A DNA stretch of 64,000 nt, taken from the IMG/VR virus record IMGVR_UViG_3300033429_000001, positions 1 to 64,000 of that record; one strand, given 5' to 3'. The position numbers and the translations under genes were made by a program. Shown here one piece after another: positions 21,630 to 29,011 of this stretch. Under the pieces are notes generated by a model. It saw only the letters and a list, made by a program, of their open reading frames with translations, was not told the origin of the DNA and did not search any database. The number at the start of each line of letters is the position of its first letter. The stretch's first letter is position 1. Source of the DNA: a virus.

Positions 21630-21658
21630 ATTATAACATACTTATGCCGTAAACACAA
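21630..21658 (-). promoter_or_regulatory. Leftward promoter with extended -10
   Basis: Read leftward: TTGTGT (21658-21653), 17-bp spacer, TATAAT (21635-21630) preceded by TG. Conserved with 22821-22849, including a CATA-CT-TATG inverted repeat in the spacer. Confidence 0.8.
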
Positions 21659-21664
21659 GTGGAA

Positions 21665-21714
21665 GTTTCGCTGAATGAAACAAAAACAAACAAAATTTGA
21701 TAATTTTAAGGTTA
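21665..21714 (-). promoter_or_regulatory. Conserved upstream element E2
   Basis: GTTTC-N7-GAAAC, an A-rich linker and the box TAATTTTAAGGTTA (21701-21714), 43 bases from the -35. It overlaps the stop codon of the ParB gene. Confidence 0.75.
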
Positions 21715-22587
21715 AACGATGTAGGCAAGAGCAGACTTGAGGGCCAGGGCTGCGGCGGTACACTGGTCGCGCTTGAAGTTCTTTCCCAGTGCATTCCAGG
21801 CTTCGGCGGCCTGTTGCCAAAAATTGATTTGATTATTAAGTACTTCGTGAGGCTTATTACCGCTTGTTGGCGGGATAGTTGTTGATGGTAGAGGCGGGTC
21901 TGCTGGAACTTCTGTTGGTTGGTCGTTGACGCTAATTTGACCGCCAAACAACGGGGCGTCAAACAAGGTGGCCTGGGCCTGCTGCTGGAACAATTCGCCG
22001 CAGACTCTACGGAACCATGCCGGGGTAGGGCTGGTGTTGTCTCGAAGCTTGCGGATGGCTAACATTTGGAAGTTGGAGTCAAGGTCGGCTTGGGAAATGA
22101 TTTGAGCGTAGCCTAGACCAATGTCGCCGGTTCTAACTAAGTCTTGAAGGTCATCACGAAGCTTCAGAAGCTTGAGACGAAATTCAACTCTTACGGAACT
22201 GACACCGGCTTGCTTGGAACACTTTTTAGCGTCCCACCCGTAAAGGCTAATCCGGCTGGCGTAAGCGTTGGCCTCGTCGATGGGGTCGAGGTCGTCGCGG
22301 CTGACATTTTCGGTGAGCATAACGGCGCTGGCTTCTTCATCGTTGAGGCTAACGACGATACACGGAACCTCTGACCAGTTCAGGAGTTCAATGGCTCGTG
22401 TACGACGCTCGCCGGCAACTATCTGGTACATTTCCGTGCTGTCTATATGGCGCACGGTAATCGGCTGAATTAGGCCATTCTCGCTGATACTGTTAGCCAG
22501 TTCTTGCAGGGCCTTTGGGTCAAAGCGAGTGCGGTCATTGTTGCCGGGTACTATGAGGGTTGTGTCAATCATTTTGATGTTGGACAT
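21712..22587 (-). CDS. parB: ParB-family DNA-binding protein
   Basis: 291 residues. The N-terminal ParB nuclease-like/CTPase domain has ALQELANSISENGLIQPITV and the signature AGERRTRA (residues about 59-66). A KorB/ParB-type HTH follows (ASRISLYGWDAKKCSKQAGVSSVRVEFRLKLLKL). The C-terminal 90 residues are unrelated. No ParA is visible, so it may be a transcription factor instead of a partition protein. Confidence 0.85.
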   Translation of the reverse strand: MSNIKMIDTTLIVPGNNDRTRFDPKALQELANSISENGLIQPITVRHIDSTEMYQIVAGERRTRAIELLNWSEVPCIVVSLNDEEASAVMLTENVSRDDLDPIDEANAYASRISLYGWDAKKCSKQAGVSSVRVEFRLKLLKLRDDLQDLVRTGDIGLGYAQIISQADLDSNFQMLAIRKLRDNTSPTPAWFRRVCGELFQQQAQATLFDAPLFGGQISVNDQPTEVPADPPLPSTTIPPTSGNKPHEVLNNQINFWQQAAEAWNALGKNFKRDQCTAAALALKSALAYIV

Positions 22588-22781
22588 TATAATTGCTCAC
22601 TTTTGCCGTTTGACCAGATGGCTTCTTCTCTCTGAAAAACATCGACTGCAAACCAGAAGTTATCTTCTTCTGCTACGTGGTATTCTATGTGACCTTCTTT
22701 GTCGTCACTATAAACGATGAAGTTATCATCTGATTTTAATGATTTTTCTTTTGCTAATTTACTTGCTTTTCCGTAGGTCAT
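22587..22781 (-). CDS. Small hypothetical protein upstream of parB
   Basis: 64 residues; basic N-terminus, acidic middle. Its stop overlaps the parB start. Preceded by the promoter at 22821-22849 and AAGGAG. No family recognised. Confidence 0.6.
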   Translation of the reverse strand: MTYGKASKLAKEKSLKSDDNFIVYSDDKEGHIEYHVAEEDNFWFAVDVFQREEAIWSNGKSEQL

Positions 22782-22820
22782 AATTTTTGTCTCCTTAAAA
22801 AGTAATATCTAACTATGAAT

Positions 22821-22849
22821 AGTATAGCATACTTATGCTGTAAACACAA
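22821..22849 (-). promoter_or_regulatory. Leftward promoter with extended -10
   Basis: Read leftward: TTGTGT (22849-22844), 17-bp spacer, TATACT (22826-22821) preceded by TGC. The spacer carries GCATA-CT-TATGC. Confidence 0.75.
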
Positions 22850-22855
22850 GTGGAA

Positions 22856-22905
22856 GTTTCAGTAGGTGAAACAAAAACAAACAAAAATTGATAATTTTAA
22901 GGTAA
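22856..22905 (-). promoter_or_regulatory. Conserved upstream element E3
   Basis: GTTTC-N7-GAAAC then TAATTTTAAGGTAA (22892-22905), 43 bases from the -35. About 110 bp including the promoter are conserved with 21601-21714. Confidence 0.75.
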
Positions 22906-22928
22906 AATACTAAACACAGGAACTGAAC

Positions 22929-23438
22929 ATGGCCAGTAAAGAGGCTCTAATGGAACTGAGGCGGTCTCTGATCGCTGCCCTTCTATCTGCTGACCCGAGA
23001 ATTACGCAACGGCAGATATTGACCGCATTGGAGAGAAAGGGACTATTTAACCCAGATTCGGGGAATCCCTATTCTGTGGGCACCATCAACACGGACATCA
23101 AGGTCATAAAAGTGCAATGGCGCGAGCGGGCAGGGATAGATGCAGAGGGCTGGTTGAGCGAGGTTTTGGCCAAACTTGACGAATTGGAAAAAAAGGGCTG
23201 GACTACGGGAAAGCCTGATTTGGTACTGAAGTGTATTCAGGAGCGCAATAAATTACTGGGATTGTACTCCCCCTCCAGGCAAGAAATCACCGGTGCCGGT
23301 GGCGGCCCGATAAAGACAGAGGATGCAACCCTTACCGACGAAGAGCGAATTAATAGAATTGCAGCCATATTTGACCGGGCAAGAGCTAAACGAGACAGGC
23401 AAGCTGACACACAACAAGAAAAGTTGCCAGGCGAATAA
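22929..23438 (+). CDS. terS: Terminase small subunit
   Basis: 169 residues; CAGGAAC precedes the ATG. An N-terminal HTH (ITQRQILTALERKG...YSVGTINTDIKVIK) is followed by a coiled region (LSEVLAKLDELEKKGW) and the LGLYSPSRQEITGAGGGPI motif common in small terminases. It recognises phage DNA and hands it to TerL. The large subunit lies 2.1 kb downstream. Confidence 0.8.
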   Translation: MASKEALMELRRSLIAALLSADPRITQRQILTALERKGLFNPDSGNPYSVGTINTDIKVIKVQWRERAGIDAEGWLSEVLAKLDELEKKGWTTGKPDLVLKCIQERNKLLGLYSPSRQEITGAGGGPIKTEDATLTDEERINRIAAIFDRARAKRDRQADTQQEKLPGE

Positions 23439-23458
23439 TTGCATGGTATACTCTCAAT

Positions 23459-23538
23459 GTTCGTGAGTGGTATCAAAATTGTAAAAAACCGTTTTGGGGA
23501 GTGCAGGCCACTCGCGAACACCCAAGGCGGTTTTTTTT
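23459..23538 (+). terminator. Terminator with competing upstream arm (attenuator candidate)
   Basis: Nested terminator: AAAAAACCG (23483-23491) with CGGTTTTTT (23528-23536), GGG with CCC inside, GAGTG/CACTC at the centre, then further T residues. The upstream arm GTTCGTGAGTGG (23459-23470) is complementary over 11 of 12 bases, plus one G-U, to CCACTCGCGAAC (23508-23519), which would break the central hairpin. It lies between terS and 23568, so terminase expression may be attenuated. Confidence 0.65.
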
Positions 23539-23567
23539 ATTGCGTTGTAGGCGAGGCAGGCGAAGAT

Positions 23568-24191
23568 ATGGAAACAAAAGAAGATATGGCAAAGCAGAGC
23601 AAAATGACGAAGGGAAAAATTACCATTGACGTGCGTGACTGGCAAAAAGAATTTGCCGAGATAGAGCCGGATTTAACCGGCGATGACCCGATAATTGACC
23701 TTGCCCTGACAGGATTAAAACCACAGCAAGCGGGCAGGATGATAACCATCGCCGGAGAGCGTGGTGATTTAAAAGACTTTCCGGGTTCAAAGCTTTTGCT
23801 GATGGTCGGGGGAGCTAATTTCTTTAGTAGTCACGTGGCGCGGGCCAAGCGAGAAATTACGCTGAAGAACGGCAAGACCTTTAGCGGTCGGGCCTACATC
23901 GCCCCGGCTCGTGAGGTGGCGGGAGAGGATGAGGAGGATCAGTCTGATAATGATACCCATCTACAACATGCTGCCTCATCCCTTCCTGCCTCAAATTGGC
24001 TTGATGAGAAAGTAGTCAGCACAATCGACCCGGCTACTTTTGACCGGGCCGTCAGGTATCTTTTCAACCAAGTGACGGGTAATATCTGGAAGCGTTTTTT
24101 ACACATTGCCGAACACAAGCCGGGTGAAGTGGAACGGATAGCCGGCGAGTTGAAAGATAGGATAGATGAGATGGTAGAGCGGTTGAGTTAG
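23568..24191 (+). CDS. Hypothetical protein between terminase genes
   Basis: 207 residues from ATG 23568 (AGGCGAAG upstream; ATG 23586 is the alternative). The frame is open through the terminator, but the start must lie after it. The middle contains SKLLLMVGGANFFSSHVARAKREITLKNGKTF and the C-terminus is helical. No family recognised. Its last codons overlap the first hairpin of the array. Confidence 0.65.
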   Translation: METKEDMAKQSKMTKGKITIDVRDWQKEFAEIEPDLTGDDPIIDLALTGLKPQQAGRMITIAGERGDLKDFPGSKLLLMVGGANFFSSHVARAKREITLKNGKTFSGRAYIAPAREVAGEDEEDQSDNDTHLQHAASSLPASNWLDEKVVSTIDPATFDRAVRYLFNQVTGNIWKRFLHIAEHKPGEVERIAGELKDRIDEMVERLS

Positions 24192-24700
24192 CCAGCCGGC
24201 GCGTAATACCCAAGCATCTTGTGCTACCAATCGCAACCGGTGGGGCGGCCACATGCCGCGTGATACCCAAACTTCATGTGCCGCCCCACCTTAAAAGCTT
24301 ACTGAGGGCCAAATCCTAAGTGATGCCCAGTCCAACGGTGCCCTTGACAAAATCCGAGGTTGAGCCAGGTTGAACGTGATACCCACGATAATTGTGTTCA
24401 ACCCCGGCTTTTGGAGAGAAGCCAGTAGCATAGTGATACCCATGAAACGTGTGCTTCTCTCCCAAATCAAGGCAATTGGTCTTGACCAGATTAGCGGTGA
24501 TACCCACCTAGACAGTGAAAGGACAAAAATAATGAACCAAAGTGAATGTGATACCCAGAATCAATGTGTTCAAATTGAAGGCAACAACGGAGAGGGCCAG
24601 GAATCCTGTGATACCCAGTTAATGGACGTCCCCTCCGACGATAACGGGACGGGCGTCCATAAAAGTCATGATACCCACTCCCCATGTGACACCCGTCCCG
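24181..24700. repeat. Tandem array of nine hairpins with a conserved 30-nt loop
   Basis: Conserved (G/A)TGATACCC cores start at 24203 (GTAATACCC), 24260, 24320 (GTGATGCCC), 24376, 24433, 24497, 24548, 24608 and 24668. Each lies in a loop of exactly 30 nt: C-A-R/N-N7, then GTGATACCCA, then N8-GT (GAC at unit 8), closed by C-G. The stems differ completely but pair: 11/11 bp in unit 2, 10/10 in unit 5, 9/10 in unit 8, 12/13 in unit 9, 8 in unit 4, 5-7 in units 1, 3 and 7; unit 6 is imperfect. Units 7-9 lie inside the next gene. It is not a CRISPR array: here the loop is constant and the stems vary. Confidence 0.85.
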
Positions 24701-25461
24701 ACCCAAAGCCCCGCAAGCATCCCCACCTATGGCAAGCCTATCTATGGTGGTACGAGTTGATGGAAATGCGCAAGCGTCACAACTCGCGTATTTCCTCAAT
24801 CGAAAATGGCAAGAGCAATCTTGACGCGGGATTTGAACGGGAAATGATAGCGATGCTTCAGCTTGACATCCTGGTTGACCCGAAGAATAAGACCCAGCGA
24901 GCTATGTCTGCCAAGCAGATAATGGTGAATTATGGCGAGGCTGTTGGGCCAATATGGGACTGGTGTTTGGCCCATAAGGGAATGGGGGAAAGCCTGACTG
25001 CCCAACTATTGGCCCAGATAGACGACATCAACAATTCCCCATCGGTGTCCAGTCTGTGGAGGTTTGCCGGGTTCAGTATTGACGGGGGGAAGGCAGAGAA
25101 AAATCATAAAGGGGTCAAGTCGCCCTTTAACCACAAACTCAAGGGTATCTGTTTCAATATTGCCGATCAATTCATCCGGCAGCAAACGCCGTACTATGTC
25201 GATATTTATTATGCCGAGAAACAACGCCAGCGAGAATTATATCCCGAACCAGTTTGTCGGGGCTGTGGAGAGTTGGCAGTACAGAAACGGAAAAAGGTTA
25301 GAGGCAAAATGGTGATGACCTGGGGCTGTCCCGAGAATGGCAAGCACGTTGTAAATTATACCGATGCCCACCTGCATATTAGAGGGTGGCGTAAGATGAT
25401 AAAGGAATTTCTTAAGGACTTGTGGGTAGCGTGGCGCAGGATTGAGGGTCAGATAGAATGA
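24532..25461 (+). CDS. HhH protein resembling the C-terminal domain of IS110 transposases
   Basis: 309 residues from ATG 24532 (AAAGGA upstream); an open frame back to 24370 lies within the hairpin array. The first 60 residues are low-complexity because hairpins 7-9 are in frame (recurring CDTQ/HDTH). GPIWDWCLAHKGMGESLTAQLLAQIDDINNSPSVSSLWRFAGF is a helix-hairpin-helix as in the Transposase_20 domain, followed by SPFNHKLKG, PYYVDIY and AHLHIRGWRKMIKEFLKDLW. A zinc-binding CRGCG...WGC pair interrupts it. The RuvC-like DEDD half of IS110 enzymes is absent. The position between TerS and TerL suggests a packaging or DNA-recognition role. Confidence 0.65.
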   Translation: MNQSECDTQNQCVQIEGNNGEGQESCDTQLMDVPSDDNGTGVHKSHDTHSPCDTRPDPKPRKHPHLWQAYLWWYELMEMRKRHNSRISSIENGKSNLDAGFEREMIAMLQLDILVDPKNKTQRAMSAKQIMVNYGEAVGPIWDWCLAHKGMGESLTAQLLAQIDDINNSPSVSSLWRFAGFSIDGGKAEKNHKGVKSPFNHKLKGICFNIADQFIRQQTPYYVDIYYAEKQRQRELYPEPVCRGCGELAVQKRKKVRGKMVMTWGCPENGKHVVNYTDAHLHIRGWRKMIKEFLKDLWVAWRRIEGQIE

Positions 25462-25484
25462 GATAAACACAGCAACGCAAACCC

Positions 25485-25519
25485 AAGAGGGCCAGAGTTA
25501 TCTGACCCTCTTTTATTTT
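25485..25519 (+). terminator. Rho-independent terminator before terL
   Basis: AAGAGGGCCAGA (25485-25496) pairs with TCTGACCCTCTT (25501-25512), one mismatch, loop GTTA, followed by TTATTTT. Confidence 0.75.
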
Positions 25520-25555
25520 GACGCCAGCCAATCAATATGATAAAGTATCATTAGC

Positions 25556-27103
25556 ATGCAAATACCGACGAAGAGCGAATTGATAGAGTTGCAGCCGTAT
25601 CTGACGAAATCGCAACTGGAAGAAATAGACAAACTGGCGAATGAGATCGAGATACCGCTTTGGTATCCCAATCCTGACCACGAAGACGGCTCCCCGAATC
25701 CTCAGCGATTGGCCTATGAGAGCGAGGCTGACATCTTGGGGTATGGCGGTTCGGCGGGATCGGGCAAAACGGACCTACTCCTCGGCGTCGCTGCCACCCA
25801 GCAAACCAACTCCGTAATCTTCCGCCGCGTCTTTCCCAATCATCGAGGAAACATTGAGCGCAGCCGAGAGATATTTAACCCCACCGGTGTCCCTCATGGC
25901 AAAAACAGCTTCAATGAACAGTTTCACCGTTGGAAATTAGCAAGCGGTAAACAAGTAGAATTCGAAGCCTGCCAACACGAAAAGGACAAAAACAACCAAC
26001 GCGGACGCCCCCGAGATTTCTATGGCTTTGATGAGGCCACCGAATTCACCCGCTCTCAATTTGATTTTATCATCGGCTGGAATCGCTCGACAGACCCCAA
26101 CCAACGATGTCGAATCATTCTTACTTTTAATCCCCCCACCGACGAGGTCGGCTCCTGGGTGGTGGATTTCTTTTTACCCTGGATTTCCTACCTTTTCCCC
26201 AAAGACTTTGAGCATCCCCGCCCGGCCAGGCCGGGGGAGTTGCGATGGTATGCCACCGTCGAGGGACAAGAGACCGAATGCACAGACGGAACCCCATTTG
26301 AGCGTGATGGGCTTCTCGTCAAGCCCCTTAGCCGGACTTTCATCCCAGGCAAACTCAAAGACAATCCACATTTGATAAATACCAATTATGAGGCTATCCT
26401 TCAGTCACTGCCCGAGCCGCTACGTAGCCAGGTGCTACACGGCGATTTTGCGGCAGCCAAAGAGCGCGACCCCTGGCAGGTGATTCCCGTCGAATGGGTC
26501 AAGCTGGCTCAAAAGCGGTGGCTGGAAATGGAGAGGCCGGCGGTGCCTATTTCCGGTACGGGGGTTGATGTGGCCCGAGGAGGCCAGGACAAGACAACAA
26601 AATGCGATAGGTACGACAATTATTTTGATGAGGTCAAGGTATGGCCTGGGGTGGCCACCCCAGACGGTCCGACGGTGGCCGCGTTGGTCGAGGGCGAATT
26701 GGAGGGCGAACCTGCCTACATCAACATTGATGTAATCGGCGTTGGGTCGTCTGCCTATGACAGCTTGAAGCCAATGTATAAGCGGGTCAACCCGATCAAT
26801 GCCGGGGAGAGGTCAGACTACCGGGACCGCTCTGGCAAATACAAAATGAGGAATGTTCGGGCGGAATATTACTGGCGGATGCGGGAGGCGTTGGACCCGG
26901 ATCACGGGGAAGACCCGGCGCTGCCACCGGGTAACGAGGTGGTAGCAGATTTGTGTTCGGCTCGGTATAAGGTGACGACAGCGGGGATACAGATTGAGAG
27001 CAAGGAGGAGATTAAGGAGCGGATAGGCCGGAGTCCTGATGTTGGGGAGGCTATTTTGCTGGCGAATTATCCGGGGGAGCCGCAGGGGATATTCTTTGGA
27101 TAA
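25556..27103 (+). CDS. terL: Terminase large subunit
   Basis: 515 residues. Walker A GYGGSAGSGKT near residue 62; Walker B FYGFDEATEF near 155; coupling-region motif RIILTFNPP; C-terminal RNase H-like nuclease starting at VDVARGGQDKT with further acidic positions in NIDVIGVGSSAYDSL and SPDVGEAILLA. It translocates DNA into the prohead and cuts it. No clear ribosome site; the start is the first ATG of the frame. Confidence 0.95.
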   Translation: MQIPTKSELIELQPYLTKSQLEEIDKLANEIEIPLWYPNPDHEDGSPNPQRLAYESEADILGYGGSAGSGKTDLLLGVAATQQTNSVIFRRVFPNHRGNIERSREIFNPTGVPHGKNSFNEQFHRWKLASGKQVEFEACQHEKDKNNQRGRPRDFYGFDEATEFTRSQFDFIIGWNRSTDPNQRCRIILTFNPPTDEVGSWVVDFFLPWISYLFPKDFEHPRPARPGELRWYATVEGQETECTDGTPFERDGLLVKPLSRTFIPGKLKDNPHLINTNYEAILQSLPEPLRSQVLHGDFAAAKERDPWQVIPVEWVKLAQKRWLEMERPAVPISGTGVDVARGGQDKTTKCDRYDNYFDEVKVWPGVATPDGPTVAALVEGELEGEPAYINIDVIGVGSSAYDSLKPMYKRVNPINAGERSDYRDRSGKYKMRNVRAEYYWRMREALDPDHGEDPALPPGNEVVADLCSARYKVTTAGIQIESKEEIKERIGRSPDVGEAILLANYPGEPQGIFFG

Positions 27104-27125
27104 TTAGAGATTTGGTAAATTTAAC

Positions 27126-27187
27126 AAAATAGCGACCAGAATCAAAAAGATTGCTTTTTCACTTGGCGTTCCATCTGGGGTCATTGT
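27126..27187 (+). pseudogene. Remnant of a Cro/CI-type HTH gene
   Basis: KIATRIKKIAFSLGVPSGVIV encoded here matches the last helices of the repressor at 4740-4961 (KIGTLRKIAFALGVKVRDLI), but there is no start or N-terminal half. Likely leftover of a regulator displaced by recombination. Confidence 0.45.
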
Positions 27188-27214
27188 AATGTTTGATAAC
27201 TGCAAGAAACATTT

Positions 27215-27688
27215 TTACCTTCTTTCTGGTAGGCTATTTAGAAGCCAAAGGACATACTCAGGCTTATCTTTCTTCCTATAAATTAAGCCCTTCTTTTCCA
27301 ATTCCAGGCAGCCAGAGTGTATAATTTTGTTGTTTTCATCACCATTGGGATAGGTATAGATGCCGGGGCCAAGATAGGGAATTGTTTCACCGCTTATGAA
27401 TTTATATAATTTCGCCAAGTCTTCCTCAATGGGAGTTGGCCATACAAGGCGACCCGTTTCATCAACTATTTTCAGTAGGTCAATTCGCCTGGTGGTATCG
27501 TCTTTTGGTCGATTACAAGGCAATTCTTTGTCTTCGTCATCCCATAAGACTAAAGACCGGTTGCAATCACATGCATATTTACCCTCAAGCCATTGGAATC
27601 TTATATGCTCATCGGAGTAATTATGGGGTTGGGTATATTCTTTTTGGTCGCCTGTAACTCGGTCTCTTAGTGTTACTGTGTATTTCAT
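27215..27688 (-). CDS. Hypothetical protein, end of leftward cluster
   Basis: 157 residues. CDCNRSLVLWDDED near residue 40 may bind metal; the C-terminal part (HSGCLELEKKGLIYRKKDKPEYVLW) looks like a winged helix. Overlaps the upstream stop by four bases. No family recognised. Confidence 0.6.
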   Translation of the reverse strand: MKYTVTLRDRVTGDQKEYTQPHNYSDEHIRFQWLEGKYACDCNRSLVLWDDEDKELPCNRPKDDTTRRIDLLKIVDETGRLVWPTPIEEDLAKLYKFISGETIPYLGPGIYTYPNGDENNKIIHSGCLELEKKGLIYRKKDKPEYVLWLLNSLPERR

Positions 27689-27867
27689 CTAAGCTCCTCA
27701 ACAATCTCCCATTGTGGCCCGCACTCATTGCACGCAGGCCGAAGTGGTACTGATGAATCAATTTGTAGATCATCATCAAGCCTGGCCTCTCCGGTCGTTT
27801 CTTTACCGCAATTAAAGCACTGCTTAATACTGGTTAGTCTGGCGATTTCGTTGTCTTTATTTGACAT
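27685..27867 (-). CDS. Small zinc-ribbon protein
   Basis: 60 residues with CFNCGKE and CNECGPQ, two CxxC knuckles 30 residues apart, typical of a zinc ribbon. Probably nucleic-acid or protein binding. Confidence 0.65.
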   Translation of the reverse strand: MSNKDNEIARLTSIKQCFNCGKETTGEARLDDDLQIDSSVPLRPACNECGPQWEIVEELR

Positions 27868-27985
27868 AGGTTACTCCTCTGGTTTTTCTGAACACCAACT
27901 TCCCACAAACCGGACACCTGACCGCTTGATTGCGAGCCACTTTTTTGACAGAATGGCCGAAGATTAGGCAGAATAGTTTTAGCAT
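27857..27985 (-). CDS. Small CxxC protein
   Basis: 42 residues from ATG 27985 (MLKLFCLIFGHSVKKVARNQAV) with a CPVCGK zinc knuckle; the first residues are hydrophobic. Overlaps both neighbours by a few bases, as usual in this cluster. Confidence 0.5.
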   Translation of the reverse strand: MLKLFCLIFGHSVKKVARNQAVRCPVCGKLVFRKTRGVTYVK

Positions 27986-28131
27986 TTTATTTGTTTCCAA
28001 ACATCGGAGCCACAAATGTATCCAACAGTCCATCCTATCATAAAATTCCAAGTTGGCAGCGTGCCATAATAATAAAGTACAATCAAACAAGCTATTATCC
28101 AGACCAACAATGTGACGAATATTTTTAGCAT
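27979..28131 (-). CDS. Small membrane protein
   Basis: 50 residues starting at 28131 with GGGGAG upstream. One clear span (IFVTLLVWIIACLIVLYYYG) and a second, weaker one (WNFMIGWTVGYICG). Start overlaps the preceding stop (TAATG) and its end overlaps the next ATG. Function unknown. Confidence 0.55.
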   Translation of the reverse strand: MLKIFVTLLVWIIACLIVLYYYGTLPTWNFMIGWTVGYICGSDVWKQIKC

Positions 28132-28418
28132 TATTCTCCCCTATCCTTGAGACTAATTTGTTCAAAGGCTTCTGAGAAGTCTGGCATTCTTGGCGGCGTG
28201 ATTATGCTTGTAACAGTATCATAGGGCCATCCCAGCCCAGCCAATTCAAATTTTCTGCACACTTCCAAGATTTCATTATGGGTATCAACTGTAATGTTGA
28301 GGCGTTGGCATTCCGTTTGTTGCCATAACTCAAACCTATTGAGAAGGGCTTCGGCGGACTGGCTGATACGAGCAAAGTCTGGCGTAAACTCAATTAACCG
28401 ATCTTTGAGGTTTTTCAT
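28131..28418 (-). CDS. Hypothetical helical protein
   Basis: 95 residues, with heptad-like LLNRFELWQQTECQRL and a C-terminal acidic stretch. No family recognised; coupled to both neighbours. Confidence 0.6.
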   Translation of the reverse strand: MKNLKDRLIEFTPDFARISQSAEALLNRFELWQQTECQRLNITVDTHNEILEVCRKFELAGLGWPYDTVTSIITPPRMPDFSEAFEQISLKDRGE

Positions 28419-28420
28419 AT

Positions 28421-28597
28421 TTATACCACGCCAAAGAATCGCAAGAGCATAATTACGATCCAGATAACAAAACCGACCAAGCCTAGGCCGATAACCAAGC
28501 TACCGAAGATAAGGGCGCTGATTGTCCTTTTTGTACGTGCGAAATCACGATCAAATTCTTTGCTCTGCTTCTTAAATCGTTTGTCAAAGTCATTCAT
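28421..28597 (-). CDS. Small C-anchored membrane protein
   Basis: 58 residues from ATG 28597 with AAGGGAGAAACC upstream; an upstream ATG at 28642 is less likely. A highly charged N-terminus (NDFDKRFKKQSKEFDRDFARTKR) precedes a 28-residue hydrophobic segment. Confidence 0.6.
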   Translation of the reverse strand: MNDFDKRFKKQSKEFDRDFARTKRTISALIFGSLVIGLGLVGFVIWIVIMLLRFFGVV

Positions 28598-28652
28598 AGT
28601 TGGTTTCTCCCTTGATAGTCTCTGCGTCTGGCCAAACCTCACGTCTGTACAT
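28590..28652 (-). CDS. Possible 20-residue leader peptide
   Basis: ATG 28652 with AGGAG upstream; the peptide ends eight bases into the next gene. It may couple translation. Support is only the ribosome site and position. Confidence 0.3.
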   Translation of the reverse strand: MYRREVWPDAETIKGETNYE

Positions 28653-28673
28653 GGTTAACTCCTCAATTTAATT

Positions 28674-28835
28674 TTAATCCTTAATCCTTATCCCCCGCCG
28701 CTTTGCTTCCTCTACTACCAAGCGGTGGAGCAACGCAACGATGGACTCGTCAAGACGCGCTGACAGTATCTTGGCAAAGCGGCGGGTGGAAGCCCAGATT
28801 TTAATGGTCTTGAATTGGTTTGTATCTTGTGCCAT
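28674..28835 (-). CDS. RHH/antitoxin-like small protein, first gene of leftward cluster
   Basis: 53 residues (FKTIKIWASTRRFAKILSARLDESIVALLHRLVVEE...). A strand followed by two helices with the DESIVALLHRLVVEE pattern is typical of ribbon-helix-helix regulators and antitoxins. It is the first gene behind the promoter at 28927-28955. No toxin is recognised next to it. Confidence 0.6.
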   Translation of the reverse strand: MAQDTNQFKTIKIWASTRRFAKILSARLDESIVALLHRLVVEEAKRRGIRIKD

Positions 28836-28926
28836 CTGTATGAAATCCCAGTATCATCGTTATATTTCTGAAACTCATCTTCGGTTTTTCTCTATACTAA
28901 ATCCCTAAGAAAATTTAGATGTTGTA

Positions 28927-28955
28927 ATTTTACTACATCTCCCCCAAATCAGCAA
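28927..28955 (-). promoter_or_regulatory. Leftward promoter
   Basis: Read leftward: TTGCTG (28955-28950), 17-bp spacer, TAAAAT (28932-28927). Divergent from 28976-29004. Confidence 0.65.
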
Positions 28956-28975
28956 ATATCCCCCAGTTTTTCCTT

Positions 28976-29004
28976 TTGACTTGCCGGGGTAAACGTGATA
29001 AAAT
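28976..29004 (+). promoter_or_regulatory. Rightward promoter
   Basis: TTGACT (28976-28981), 17-bp spacer, TAAAAT (28999-29004). Expected start near 29011, at the ATG 29012, so the transcript would again be leaderless. Confidence 0.8.
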
Positions 29005-29011
29005 ATAGTGA

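Noticed and set aside
22886-22912. Rightward promoter of terS at the TAAAAT near 22903
   Set aside because: No acceptable -35 at 16-18 bp; the conserved element there serves the leftward promoter.
24181-24700. CRISPR array
   Set aside because: Repeats are short and lie in loops, the variable parts are self-complementary stems, part of the array is coding, and no cas gene is near.
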